From Tausonia pullulans (lineage: Eukaryota; Basidiomycota; Tremellomycetes; Cystofilobasidiales; Mrakiaceae), in the NCBI GenBank assembly GCA_951802195.1, contig OX637620.1, positions 1,798,001-1,862,000 on the forward strand: DNA of 64,000 nucleotides, in the 5' to 3' direction. The translations under genes and the position numbers were made by a program. Below the pieces are notes generated by a model. It was not told where the DNA came from, ran no database searches, and saw only the letters and a list, made by a program, of their open reading frames with translations. Positions 42,201 through 54,183 of this stretch are shown here, one piece after another; the stretch's first letter is position 1; every line of letters starts with the position of its first letter.

Positions 42201-44323
42201 TACCAAGCGCCGCTGCTGCTGTCTCCGCGAGCGGGGCTGCAGCCCCCTCTACTCTGGCCGCTGCGCCTACGATCACGGGACCTCTTCATACGGCGAGTCT
42301 CAAAGGCCTGTCCTTCAAGCGGCGAGCCGGTGCCATCTCTAGGAAGGAAAAGGCGGCTGCGGCGGCTGCGATCGAGTTCGAGCATCACCATTCCGAGGAC
42401 GAGGAACACGTCCTCCCTGTCACGTCGGCCTTGTCCTCGCGACGCAATTCAGTCGTTGCTGGTTCGCCTCCGAAGCCGAACAGGAAGCTCTCGGCGGTCT
42501 CTACGGGCGACAGCAAATCAGAGCGTTCGTTGAAGAAGGTAAAAACGTCGCGACCGAGCGTGACGCGCGACTTTACGCCAGAGAGCGAGGAAGAATCGAC
42601 GAACGAGACGGACCGTCAGGCTCTTCCCCCTCCGCCGCCGAGGCGGTTGGCTTTGGGTGATTACCGCGAGGGAGAGAGTGGGCGGAAGAGTAGCAAGAGC
42701 CAGAGGAACCTCGATTTTACCGACAGCGATGAGGAGGAGGGGACCGCCGCCGCTCTTCTCTCAGCGCCCACACCAGCACCAGCGTCATTACCACCGCCGC
42801 AACCGCCCATGGAGGAGGAGGGCTCCCCTGCCGTGGCGGAGGTGCTGGTGCCGGGGTCAAAAGCCACCCCGCCAGTCAAGAAGCGGCCTCGACTGGACGA
42901 CGTGGCCGAAAACACGACGCTCAGGTTCGAATCGTCTGAGTCAGAGGACGAAGTTTCCTTCCTGGCGCCGGCGCCTGTGCCTAAGATTGAGTCCGGACAA
43001 GCTGCTGGGGATATGGCGCCTGTCTTCTCTAAGCACATCGTGAGGCCAAAGCCATCAACCGGCCTGGAACAGCCACCTCCCTCGTCATCACTCATCCGTC
43101 CCTCACCATCCGCCGTACCCGAGGTCGTCAAGATCGAGGAACCAGCCACCGAGACGTTCGGTTTCACACCACTTTCATCCGCTTCTAGACTTGCGACGAA
43201 GGAGAGAAAGCCAAAGAAGGAGAAGCGTTCTCGGAAGGACCGGGGCCGGTCGACGTCCCCGACTGCCGATGCCCCTCTTGCCCAGGATGTCGAGGACCTC
43301 TACTTTCTTCGTCTCGTCGCGGAAAAGGCCCGGCGTGACGCAGCAGGCATCGTCGGCGAGCTCGACGACCTTTACTTCCCGTCGCCCTCGGCCGAGAACG
43401 ACGAGGGCCAGTCTGTTGGATCATCTGAGCCGACGTGTCTCCGCCTTGAAGGCTACGCCAAGGTTACTGAGCGCGAGAAGTCGACGTACCTCCCCCAGCG
43501 GAACAAGGCTTCTACCGCTGTTGATGTCTCGCTCACCAAGGGCCAGTCGATTGCATCGGGCCGGTCGAACCGCGTTGAGACGCGCAGACTCGTACAGGGC
43601 ATCGAGGCGCACAAAAAGTCGTCAACCGCTGCGGCTGGTGGTGGAGCGGCGGATGCGGGCGATATCCTCAAGTTCAACCAGCTCCGGACGCGCAAGAAAC
43701 AGCTCAAGTTTGCCAAATCGCCCATCCACGACTGGGGGCTCTATGCAATGGAGGCCATCCCGGCGAATGACATGGTCATCGAGTACGTTGGCGACGTCAT
43801 TCGCGCTGCTGTCGCAGACAAGCGCGAGAAGGAGTATGAGCGGATCGGTATCGGGTCATCGTACCTCTTCCGTATCGACGATGACCACATTGTCGATGCG
43901 ACGGTCAAAGTACGTCGGCAAGGTCTGGCTTTGTATTGCGGCGGCTCTCCTGACGTCCTTTTCTCTATCTCGTCTTCCAGGGCAACCTCGGTCGGCTCAT
44001 TAATCACTCATGCCAACCGAATTGCACGGCCAAGATCATTACCATCAACGGCCACGTTCGTTCAGCTTTCGTCATCGAGTGCGATGTCTTACGGCGCTTG
44101 CTGATCAGGTAACTTTTTCACACTCTAGAGAAAGATTGTCATCTACGCCAAAACGCTTATCGAGGCAGGCGACGAAATCCTATACGACTATATGTTCCCT
44201 CTAGAGAAGGACAAGGTACGTCTCATAGCCGGAGTTCTGCGTACCATGATGGAGACAAACTCATCCCTCCTCCAGATCGTTTGTCTGTGTGGCGCCCCGA
44301 AATGCCGAGGCTACCTCAACTGA
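39296..44323 (+). CDS. SET1: Histone H3-K4 methyltransferase SET1
   Basis: Catalytic subunit of COMPASS, methylating H3 lysine 4 at active promoters. Seven coding exons (39296-40585, 40661-40829, 40920-41905, 41984-43909, 43981-44055, 44129-44215, 44276-44323) give 1526 residues. The N terminus [20 protein letters not shown] leads into long polyproline tracts. An RRM follows ([50 protein letters not shown]), then a second RRM-like part ([20 protein letters not shown]). The n-SET region has [17 protein letters not shown]. The SET domain reads [20 protein letters not shown], then [69 protein letters not shown] and EILYDYMFP. The post-SET is [13 protein letters not shown]. All catalytic and zinc-binding elements are intact. 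Confidence 0.95.
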
Positions 44324-47300
44324 GCTGGTCAGGTCCGTTGTCGTCATCGCACAGCTTCCTCGCCCTTAGCTGATTCCATCTCGCCCTCCGCTGTTTCAGA
44401 TTCCCCGCTTCCCGCCGTCGCTCGACTGGCGCTACTACTTTTTCGTCCCTCATCTCGAGTCCTGGTTTCTTCTTTGTCTCCCCTCTCCCTTCTGTCCTTT
44501 TCGGCGCGTCCTCCTTGATTTTCTCTCACTCGCTCTCTCTCTTTTATCTGGCATTCTCATCGGTCGTGCATCCCGACCTTTCTTATCGCATGGCTGCTTG
44601 CAAACTCTTTCATCTCGACATCCCCCATCCTTCGTGGCCATCCTCTCATTTCAAGTCAGCGAGAGCCGAACTGGCGAGCGAAAGCGTCGTTAACCTGCGC
44701 CTCCTTGGCTCTCTCGCTCAACAATCATGAGTCTGTCAGCGTCCAGCATTGCTTCTCGCTTCCTCTTCTCATCTTGCCACCTCCACCCTTTACTAGCCGA
44801 CTGACTGACCGCGGCAGTCGGCCCGCCATCCGAGACGGAAAGCAATGTCTCATTAGCTAGAAACAAGAACCCAGGCCCTTCGTGGCTGGAGATGTCCAGG
44901 CCTGATCTGCAACGGACGTCGCGGGTTGTTGAAGGGCGCGGGGAAACTATGAGGCGTGCAGTGCACGTCATGTCCATTCATTCACACTGAAGCTTCCTTC
45001 CCTCGGGAAAAGGAAAAGGAGCCGAAGGAAGAAGGGAGGAGGTAGAGAGGGAAAATCAAATCAAATCAAAATCCAGTGAACTCCGCCCTACAAGCTTCGA
45101 CGCTCGCACTTCAAGATTCATTCATCAGCTTCCCCTCGACCTTCTTCGTCCTCACCAAAAGCGTCCGACTCCGAGTCTGGGGCCGTTGAGCGCTGATGAA
45201 GCAGAACAAGCTAATGCTGAAGTGAGAGAAGAGAGTGTGGCGAGCATTCACATGCTTCATGCGAGCGCGCGCATGTACACACGTTTGTTGACTGAGACGA
45301 CGAAGTCATCGCCGTACATGCATCGTTCCTCCTCTTCCGTCATCTCGCTTCACTTTTCCTTGCAAATGCCCGCGCTCAAGCTAAGGGTTGTACAAATCTA
45401 GCGGGAAAGGTTGGCTGTCGCCGGTCATCGCGGTGGAGAGAGTTACAGAGAAGACAGAGAGGACAGAACAAAGAGCGACCGGCTCAAGACAACTGCGGGC
45501 GGAGACTGCTCCATTCGTCAGCCGATCGATCCTCGGCTGCGCTGACTCTAAAACGCCGAGAGGAGCTCCCTCGCCCTGTTTCCCAAAGAAGAAGACCGGC
45601 TTCAATTAAAGAGGAAAGCTGCGGGGGATCCGAGAGAGGCAAATAGGGAAAGAGCGAGCAAGGATTGGGAAAACGAGAGACGAGAATGATGAGCCGAGGG
45701 AGTCTCCATTCCGAGCTAGGAGGCGCTAAGAAGGGGAAAGGAAAGACCGCCTGTCGCCCGCGCACGGGCGGAATTGCCGGTTTTCAAGTCGTCCTTGGAC
45801 TGACTTGATTGCGAAAAGAATCAGAGGTTAGATGACAGGTTTTTGACAGGCCCAGTTGCCTGCTCGATGAGAGTGAGCGCGGCCGTCGGAAACTCATTCT
45901 TCCTGGACCACCTATTGTTTAATTATACCAAAGAGGCGTCGATGGGTGTAACTGAGAACTTGACCAACACCTAGATTGTGTCTCTAGTACTCATTCGGTT
46001 ATGCCATACCCTGATTTTCACCACGCCAGGCAGGCGACTGGAAACAGAGAGTCGCTCACTCGCGCGCATCTACTCCCGTTTCACTCTTGCATACTCTTGG
46101 ATGCATGTATTTCTTGGTGCAGCAGCTTTTGCACACATTCATTTGGCACGCTGGACCATGTCAGTCTGGTTGCCGTAGAGTTGAAAAGAGATAGCGGAAG
46201 TAAATGTGCCGAGCTCCAGCCGTCTGTTGCAGCTGGCTGCAACGTTCTGAATTGAACGAAGAGGAGAGGAAATCAGGGGTCAGATCATCAGAGCAACCAG
46301 TCATCCGTTGTTGGACGTAGCTTCGCCAGTGCCACAGGCTGCAAGAGAAAGTGACTGGTGGGTGCTAGCGGAATGTACAGAGATGCGTGAGCGCTCTCTC
46401 ATGTCGGGGGTTTTCACCCTGATGACTGCCGGCTTTTTTGCCATGCGACAGTGCTGCATGCAAGCACAGCTGGTTTGACGTGCTGTACAACAAGTTGAAG
46501 TCGGGGGGTCAAGAGGTCAGGGAAGAAAGCGATAGCAGATAGAGGAAAAGAGGGAGGGAGAAAGAGGAGGAAAGGGGCGAGATGGCAATCGCTTCGAGAT
46601 GAAAGAGAGAAGGGCAGGGAAGAAGAAGAGAGAGAGGAAGACGAGCAGCAGCAATTCGGCACCTCGAACAAGGGCAATAGGGAGGCGATCATACTGCCCC
46701 CTGGAATCTCGACACGCCCCTCTCTCCCTCGAACGGTGCGAGCGATGACAGGCTGCGAGCAATTTCACCGATGGACGAGCAAGTCAGGGCATGCAGCAAG
46801 CGGGCCAGCGACCACGTAAGAGAGGGAATTGCATGTGGCACCACGGAGCGAAGGAAAGGCGAGGGCCCATTTCCAGGGCGAGTCTCGCAGAGAAAGCGCA
46901 CTAGTGGGCGCCGCGCGCTCATCACCCTCCCACGGCTCAACCCGGCGGCGGGCGGCAGACAGGTGATGAGTGCACGAGCGAAGGCAAAACCGAGCCAGTC
47001 TAAGAGAAGGGGGGGTCCCGCCTTCGCTTCGGTGGAGGAGAACGAGGACCAGGCGAAAGTGACCTTTATAGGGCCGAGGAGGTTGTGCTTACCCCGCGAG
47101 CCCCTTACCCGCCCTCTTCCCTTCCTCCTCTCCCCGTCCCTGCGCGAAACCCCTCGGCCGGCCGCATCCCGCGAACCCCGCTCTCCCAGGCCTGGCCTGG
47201 TCTCGTTGTCGTCGCCGTCGTCGCCCGCACTCCTCGCCTCCGCGCTTCCCTCGTCCTCCAACCAACCTTGCCCGCCCGCTCACTCACAACCAACCCAACC

Positions 47301-47380
47301 TCCACGCCGACTGTTCGCTTCGCCTCGATTCTCCCTCCCCTCTCGGCCGCCCAGCTTGCCCGCTCGCTCGCCCGCTCGGC
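44324..47380. other. 3-kb non-coding region upstream of the CON7-type regulator
   Basis: I find no spliced gene, tRNA or repeat family in this stretch. It begins with the T-rich 3' region of SET1, includes a small AATCA repeat near 45057-45070, and its last 500 bp become very C/T-rich, as expected for a long leader before the ATG at 47381. Open frames near 46771 and 47085 belong to this pyrimidine-rich leader. As with the HMG-box gene, a large upstream region precedes a regulatory protein. Confidence 0.5.
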
Positions 47381-50300
47381 ATGGGGCTCCCTTTCGCGTT
47401 CTCCCCGCCAGATCTCTCGCCGAGCAGCCAGCAGGGCCACGTCGACCGTCCAGGTGTGAAGGAGCAGCAGCAGCAGCACCAACTCCAGCTCCAGCACCTG
47501 CACCACCAGCACCCAAAGCAGCTCCAGCCGGAGTGGGTGTCGTCGTCGTCGGCGGTGGCCTCCCTCAAGGACGTGACTAGACTCCGGACGCCCTCGAACG
47601 CTACCACAATCAACGGCTCCCCATCGGGTTCAGCCCACTCGTCCCCTCACGGCTTTTCTCCCGCCGTCTACGATCACCATCACGCTGCTTCTCCGCACAA
47701 CTTTAATGGCGGAGGGGCCGGCTTCCCGCCCAGGCAACAGTTGCGCCAGACGCCCTCGCCCTACCAGCCGTCGCGAGCCTCAACTTCCATATACGTGGAC
47801 CAGCACCCCTCGCTCAATCATTACCACGCCGACGGCACCTCGCACTCCCCACTCGGAGAGCTGTCGTCCATCGGACCCCATTCCGGTACGATTGACTCGT
47901 TCCAGCCCGCGTTCGAGGGCACGCGCGCCATCTCGTCGCAGGGCGCTCTCGGCGGGCACGACCCGGGCGGTTCGGGGAGCCCGATGGACGGTTTCGGTCC
48001 GCTCGTCACTTCGCCCTTTGGCAGCGGCAGCGCGAGTCGACCTGGTGGAGACGACGCATTTGGCGGAGGGTCGCACGACATCGTCAACCTTTCCCAGCCT
48101 GATTGGGCTCACCAGAACCCGCCCTACGGCGCTGGAGGTGGCGTCAGCGGCAGCCTGCTCCACCGATCGCCGTACGACCCACCCGGGTCGGCCTCGTGGT
48201 TCGCGACCTCTCGGCCGGGGACAGCCCCGGCTTCGACGCTCATGTACTTATCCCGCAACGGCCAGGACTCTCCTTCGATACTGGGTACGCCAGGAGGCGG
48301 CAGCGACTCGCTGTTTGACTCGGTTGACGCGTTTGCGGGAGGAGGCAAGATCGCGGGAAGCCTCGCGGAGTTTGCATCCCTCAGCTTTGGCGGCCCTCCC
48401 CATTCCTCGTCTCACTCTCATCAAAGTGAACAGCAGCAGCAATCGATACATCGCCGGCCAGGCTCCCTCTCGGTCGATACGGCCAACGGTCTTGCGGGCT
48501 CGTCCTCTTTTCTCGGCTCGCCTGCGTCGGGCAGCTCCGGACAACAGAACGGTCAGGCATCGGGTCCCTCGGCCGTCCGGCCGGTCTCATCGCATGCCCA
48601 GCAGTTCTCACAGCAGCACCACAACACGCAGAACCAGCAGTTCTCCCATATGCCCTTTCACTCGCACGCGTCGGCCTCGCCGGGCAACGGCCAGCAGTCC
48701 TCCCACAACGGCAATGGGACGAGCGGCTCGGGCTCGACCGGGTCTAACCCAATCTCGTCGTCGTCGTTCGTCGACCCTCTACTCCCCGTCCTGGAGAACG
48801 ACTCGGTTGATCCCTTCTATGGCATGCATTCGACTCGACCAAGGGAGCAGCACGTTAACCCCCAGGCGTTCCAGTCGTCTTCCTCGTCCTCCTCGCCGTC
48901 CGCGTTCCAGCAGGGCTCTGACATGTGGCCCCATGCGCACCTTCATCAGCAGCAGCAATTCACCGGTCACCCTCCACAGCGACAAAGGTCTTTCTCCCAT
49001 CACCCGTATGCCAACGCCACTCGGCCTCGGGCGCGCGCCCAGTCTAACGCCAGCAGTCTGGTCGGGACGCCACCTGTGCCGGCTCAGCAGCAGCGGCCAC
49101 AGACGGTTGGAGGCGCCGACTGGGGCTTTGGAGCCCTAGAGACTGACCCGGCGTTCTTGAGCATGGGCGGAGAAGTGGGCATCGGCATGGGTGGCGGAGG
49201 CGTGATGCGACCTCAGACGAGCGATGGCATCCCTGGGAGCGTGAGTCTCCGCGCTATCGTGATGACTGTAGTTCGGAGGGACTGCTGACCAATGCACACC
49301 TTCCCCATCTCCTTGTCGCCAGTCCTTCCAGTACTCCTTTCCGCCCAGCAACCATGCTAACTCTGTCCCGACGTCGGGCCACCCGTCCCATATTTTTGGC
49401 ACCTCCTTTAACAGCCAGCATCAGCCCACGCCTCCACGGAGCGGTGGCTCGGGTGCCGCCCCGGGCCCTGATCTTTCGGGTTGGCACCCTAGCACTTTTG
49501 GTGGAATACCCAAGATCACGGGAGGGGGAGGCCCACCCGCGGGGCAGGGGTCTTCGCGCGCCGGAGCCCGAAGACTCTCTGTCGGAGGCTCGCCGGCCAT
49601 TCGACCGAAAACGTCGCCAAGCCTCGCGACGACCTCGAGCTCGCTTCGGCCATCGCTCGCTGCCGCGACGTCGTCCATGGCGGTGGAAGGAGCTGTCAGC
49701 ACCAAGCAACCTCTCGTTGCGCCGTCCAAGTCCAAGGCAGTGGAGAAGGTTCGGCGAGCGTCCGAGTCGACCATCTCTCCTATCACGGGCAAGCCGAAGC
49801 GGCCTAGACGGAAGTTTGAGGAGGTTGAGGTGAGCAGCCGCTCTCCTGCTGAGGTGCATCTATGTACACTGACTTGCGTCCTCTTGTACTCTAGAGGAAC
49901 TACATCTGCAACCACGAGGGGTGCGGCAAGGGCTACGGCACACTTAATCACCTGAACGCGCACGTCGCCCAGCAGAAACATGGTCTCAAGCGGACGCCCC
50001 AAGGTGCGTCTCAACCCCCCATCTTGAGTCTCTGGACTCACTTTGACCTCGGTTCTCTCTTCTCCTTATTCAGAGTTTCGCGAGCTCCGTCGGATCTGGC
50101 GTCGTCAGCGCAAGGAAGCTACCGCCGCGTCCAGACCTGCTGCTGGCGACGGTGGCGATGACGACGATGACAAGGCGCCCGGCGACCGCAAGTATTCAAC
50201 CGCCTCGTCCGCGAGCTGCCACAAGTCGAGCGCGGCGAGCATGACGGGGATCAAAAAGGGAGGCGGCGGATGGGACGACGACTCTGATGACGACGATGGC

Positions 50301-50813
50301 TCGTTCGGCGTCGGCGGAGGTGGCTCGGACGACGAGTTCGCCATGGACGGGGCTCATCCTGGTAACGTCGATAGGAGAGACTCGATCTCCTCAACTGGGA
50401 GTGCTCTTTTCCCTGGTGGGCCTCTCCGGACCTTCGCCGCCCCAGACGACCCGCTTGCAGATCCTTCGCCTTTCAGCCACAACCACCCAGAGCAGGACAA
50501 TGGCTTCCCGCTCCACTCATCCCATCATCAACCGCCCATGTTCTTCTCGAGCTCGGATTGGCAGTTCGACAACCCATCGTCGTATCAGCCTACGGCTTTT
50601 GCCTCGGCTGTATCCCCAGGAGGCAGCGGCGGGCTGGACTCGCACCCAGCGGCAGAAATTGACAATCCGTTCCTTGCAATGCTTCCAACGGTGCCAGACT
50701 CTGCTTCGAGCACGCCTCAGCCGTTGCCGATGCTCGGCTCCTCGCACGACGATGGAGGGCTCAGCAGCGGCGAGTGGTCGAGCGTGTTGCAACCACGTGG
50801 CCAGAAGTCGTGA
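47381..50813 (+). CDS. CON7-type C2H2 zinc-finger transcription factor
   Basis: Predicted nuclear regulator. Four exons (47381-49240, 49323-49829, 49895-50003, 50074-50813) encode 1071 residues. Most of the protein is Gln/Ser/His/Gly-rich and disordered (for example QQQQHQLQLQHLHHQH). The only folded part spans exons 3-4: NYICNHEGCGKGYGTLNHLN, then AHVAQQKHGLKRTP, then QEFRELRRIWRRQRKE. The C-x4-C-x(12)-H-x5-H finger followed by K-R-T-P-x-E-F-x-E-x-R-x-x-W is the hallmark of Magnaporthe Con7p, known from morphogenesis and cell-wall control. A nuclear basic patch SPITGKPKRPRRKFEEVE precedes the finger. The extended N terminus differs from ascomycete relatives. The C-terminal tail is acidic/Ser-rich with GGGWDDDSDDDDGSFG. 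Confidence 0.85.
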
Positions 50814-51479
50814 TCGACGGACGCTGATCCCCTCCCCATTTGACCATGTTCCCCCTTGTCCATCTCCCACTCTCTGCTCCTTTCCTGTGTGTATCTCATC
50901 CGTACCTTGCGCTGGTGCCCACCCCACATTCCTCTCCTTCCCTTTCCTCCCTACTTCCTACTCCTACACCCTTGCGCCTTCCCCCACTTTTTCACCTACC
51001 TCTCTCTGCATCTACTCAAGCATTGAACTACCCATCTCTCTAGTCTTCTCGTGTTCTTAGTCGTATTCCTTGGCCTCGTATCCCCCCGCCCACTCTGCAC
51101 GCGGTATTGTTATCCGGGCCGCTCGCCCTCTCCCCCCTTTTCTTCGTTCTTCTCTGTTATCAATCCAGAGGCTCAGCGAGCCTGCAAAACACTCATTTCT
51201 AAAACTAAAAAGTTGTATCTTCATTTGTGCAGCTCGGGACAAACAACACTGGGAGCGATTCGTTCCAGCTAGCTGCGTCGTTTGAACAAGCTGGTCGTAG
51301 TCAGTCGATGCCACCTCGCTCAACTGAGATGTCAGTATCTGACTGGCTCGCCTAGGCGTCCTACTGGCAGCTCACATATGTTGATTTGCCCTCAATTGCA
51401 AGGATACGGCATGTTGAGATTTGAGAGCATGTTGTCGCCCGCCGACAAGCGTCCGAAAGTCGGCACCGCCCTTCTCTAT
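50814..51479. other. Convergent spacer after the CON7-type gene
   Basis: T/C-rich 3' sequence of the zinc-finger gene, then the 3' side of the small leftward orphan. No supported exon. Confidence 0.5.
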
Positions 51480-51934
51480 CTAGATAAGACGGAACTGCAG
51501 GTCGCCGATGAACTTGATCAATTCTTCTGCTTCTTCTGATCATTCATGCAAAGGCAAGGGGTACGCACCATGTTCTCCTTCACGCCAGGCCTCAGCCCAT
51601 TCCATTCGGCTTTCTCGATCCCCAAGCTCCCGCCGTCGCGATCGAGCATCTTCTGGTGCGCCAGGGAGTCGCGCTCTGCCAGAGTGAGCTCACGAGCTGG
51701 CCGTGTCGAGGGAGCGTCGGGCTTGCTGTCCCCCTCTGTCACCTGAGGGAGGAAGGCGGCCTCTTCGTCGGATGTGGAGGAGGAAGGCAACTCGAGGGTG
51801 GGGAAACGGGAGGCGACGGACTCGACCGGCGCGTCATCGTGAGGGGTCTTGGTCACGGCGGACCGTGAGCGACGGAGGAAGAGAGGAGGGAGGCGAGGAA
51901 CTCTCAGGGAATTCTTGTAGAGATGAAAGCGCAT
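51480..51934 (-). CDS. Small orphan protein, possibly mitochondrial
   Basis: I do not recognise it. The ATG at 51934 gives MRFHLYKNSLRVPRLPPLFL followed by RRSRSAVTKTP, a basic hydrophobic leader that could be a mitochondrial presequence. The body is acidic and then helical: ELTLAERDSLAHQKMLDRDG and SLGIEKAEWNGLRPGVK. A GTGCGT donor after ENM and an acceptor CTGCAG near 51497 add Phe-Arg-Leu-Ile and a stop at 51480, giving about 125 residues. The compact ending W-N-G-L-R-P-G-V-K-E-N-M-F-R-L-I looks like a conserved motif of a small protein family. Confidence 0.5.
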
Positions 51935-52772
51935 GGCGGCAGGTGTGGGAGGTGATGACGGTTGGGAGGAGAACGGGTGAGAGGACAGCCTGCCCGGAAG
52001 GCGGAGCCGAGCGAAATGTCACTCGCTGTAAGGGCGCGCCTCGTCCTCATCCCGAGCTCCTCGCGTAGCCAGCACCTGCAGATCTCCCTCCCCTTGTCAG
52101 TTCACGAGGTGCAGAGTCTCCGCTGCCCACCGAAATATCATGGCAATCAGCCTCAGATGGGTGACCTTGACTGAGTCGACCTTGAGACAACCCTTTTGCC
52201 TCTTACTCTTGAGAGGGGACGTCTAGCTGCGTCCACATCTGCGATTTGCGAGAGAGCCACAGAATGAATCTGGTTCGAGAAACACAATGAATGGTGAAAC
52301 GAAGAAAGTTCTCATTCTTCCCTTGCCTGGTGAGACATAAGGATAGCAAGAGGGGAGGGACGCAAAGCAAGACAAAGAGGAAGTGAAGGGTAGCTAACAT
52401 CGCATGGCGGGAGTAGGACAGTGATTGGGAGGAGAGGGCCGGGAGGTACGAAGGAACGATAGAAGGCAGTAGACTGGGCTTCACTAACCTCCTTCCGAGT
52501 GCGGTGCAAGGCAAGCCGCAGACGTCCTTTCCTATGTTTATCCCACTCTACCAGACTGGGATAGTCAAGTAAAGCGCACGAAGGTGGGTGTATCTCTAAG
52601 CGGAAAGGGTCAAACGGGAGAGCCGTGCATAAAAACGGCATCAGAGAGTAAACTGAACGGGCGTCGAAAGGATCGGGTGAAAGGAAGACGAATGGACTCT
52701 GCAGCAGTATCCGGATCGGCCTTTTCGCTTGCAGGGCCATCTCAGACGCCTGGAACAGGTGCATCGAGATCT
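51935..52772. other. Spacer with a weak possible small ORF
   Basis: The region holds the promoter of the small orphan and the 3' side of the F-box-like gene. On the minus strand an ATG at 52764 opens a frame of about 100 codons (MHLFQASEMALQAKRPIRIL and later CALLDYPSLVEWDKHRKG) with a possible intron donor near 52500 and a stop at 52312. It begins nine bases after the stop of the F-box-like gene, too close for an independent promoter, so it is probably 3' untranslated or spurious. Confidence 0.35.
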
Positions 52773-53940
52773 TTACTGAAAGGTTACGAATCTCAATCCC
52801 TGCTCTCGCAGTTGATCGAGGAACCGTCTGATCTTGGTGTGCACACTCGAGTCGATGGTGGCCGCTGCCTCAGAGTCCTCCTTGGGACCAGACGACGTGA
52901 TCCGGATGTTCTCAAGTCGTAGGAAGGCGACTCGGTCGAGAAGGGTAGAACCTCGTGAGTGCCGCCTGAGGATCTCTGACATCCTCGAGGATCTTGCGTG
53001 GAAGAGGTCAAGTTCCGCCAGCTCTGCCTGCGTGATGATGGGCCACTCAAAACGGCCATCGGGTTGGAGTGGGAGCGAGGTGAGTTTGGAACATAACGCG
53101 AGCAGGTCTAGCGGAAAATCTCGGATCGGGTCGATCCAGATCTCGAGCTTTGTGATTGCTGCGGCGTAACCAAAGAGGTAGTTGGCACAGAATTCCGCAA
53201 TACCGGGGTAAGAGAATTGACCCAGAAATTAAGAATCCGAATGGAGAGGCCACATAGGCGAGAGTGGAACGTCTGCCTGACGACATTGATCATCTCCCAG
53301 TATACGGAAAGGGAGGCGATGAAGGATGGGAAGGACGCGAGATGAAACTGAGACGATCCATCGCCGACCGCGAAACTGGTCAAGGCCGGGAAGACTGGCA
53401 AGATCTCGAGGTCGAAAGGCGATACTGGCAATACTAGTGGCAGCCCATCTGACTCGCCCTTGTAATTTGGGAAGCAGAGGGATAGTCTGCTGTCGAGCAA
53501 AGGGGTCAAGATGCCAAGGCGCCGGACGAGCTTGAGGAGAGCCTATCCTCCTCGAAGGCCTGACGGGTTTCGATCGTAGATCCTCAAGGGACACATAGGA
53601 AATGAACACCGCGACGAGGATAGGCTGTGAGATTCCCTCGTGGTCAGGGCCAGTCTCGTCAGTGAATGGAGTCGTGATAGAAGGAAAAAGAGAGATGGGA
53701 CATTGGGCTCTCCACGCCCCATAAACCAGGAAAACAATACGCAAAGCTTCCGCCTATTCCCCAAAGAGCTACATCCTCTCTACAGCTTCGTGCGCAACTT
53801 GGTCAAGGACCAATTTCGACAGTATCGAAATTGAGGGTAGGCCAAGCGAGGGCGGCTGACAAGCGGCAGTTACGTCAGCATCCACCATCATCTTACCGAG
53901 CGGTGAGCGGCAACTGGAACTTACGAACGGAAGACATCAT
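52773..53940 (-). CDS. F-box/leucine-rich-like protein, incompletely resolved
   Basis: The 3' exon is clear: YLFGYAAAITKLEIWIDPIR, LLALCSKLTSLPLQPDGRFE, WPIITQAELAELDLFHARSS, then LLDRVAFLRLENIRITSSGP and a stop at 52773. The irregular Leu-rich spacing resembles F-box/LRR families expanded in red yeasts. Upstream, PVFPALTSFAVGDGSSQFHL and LARLHSLTRLALTT-like segments continue the repeats. A candidate 5' end is MMSSV at 53940, spliced to LPSISILSKLVLDQVAHEAV, which has an F-box feel. I could not join 5' and 3' parts cleanly: one in-frame stop remains near 53555 and one intron is uncertain. The locus may be a normal gene with an unseen intron or a decaying copy. Coordinates of the 5' end are tentative. 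Confidence 0.4.
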
Positions 53941-54183
53941 CGTCAGACGCAGGCCGCAAAGGAAGGTGTGAGATGGGCCTCGAGGCGCAGGAAGACGGCG
54001 GATAATAAAGGGAGTGGAGGGGAGACGTGATAATGAACGCGTCCTTCGCGTCTCGTCGTCCCTTAGCCAGCCTTCACCCGTTTGTGGCGAAAGCAGGCTC
54101 AAGGGTGATCCCCTTCATCTACGTCTTCTCCAGTCTCTCCGACCTGGAGTCTCCTAAGATACCTGTCATCATCTTCTTTTGCA

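Noticed and set aside
46771-47580. A 269-codon plus-strand frame before the CON7-type gene
   Set aside because: It runs into the true first exon in a different frame and its sequence is that of a pyrimidine-rich leader.
52203-52764. A small gene starting nine bases after the F-box-like stop
   Set aside because: There is no room for a promoter, a stop follows soon after the possible intron and no motif is present.
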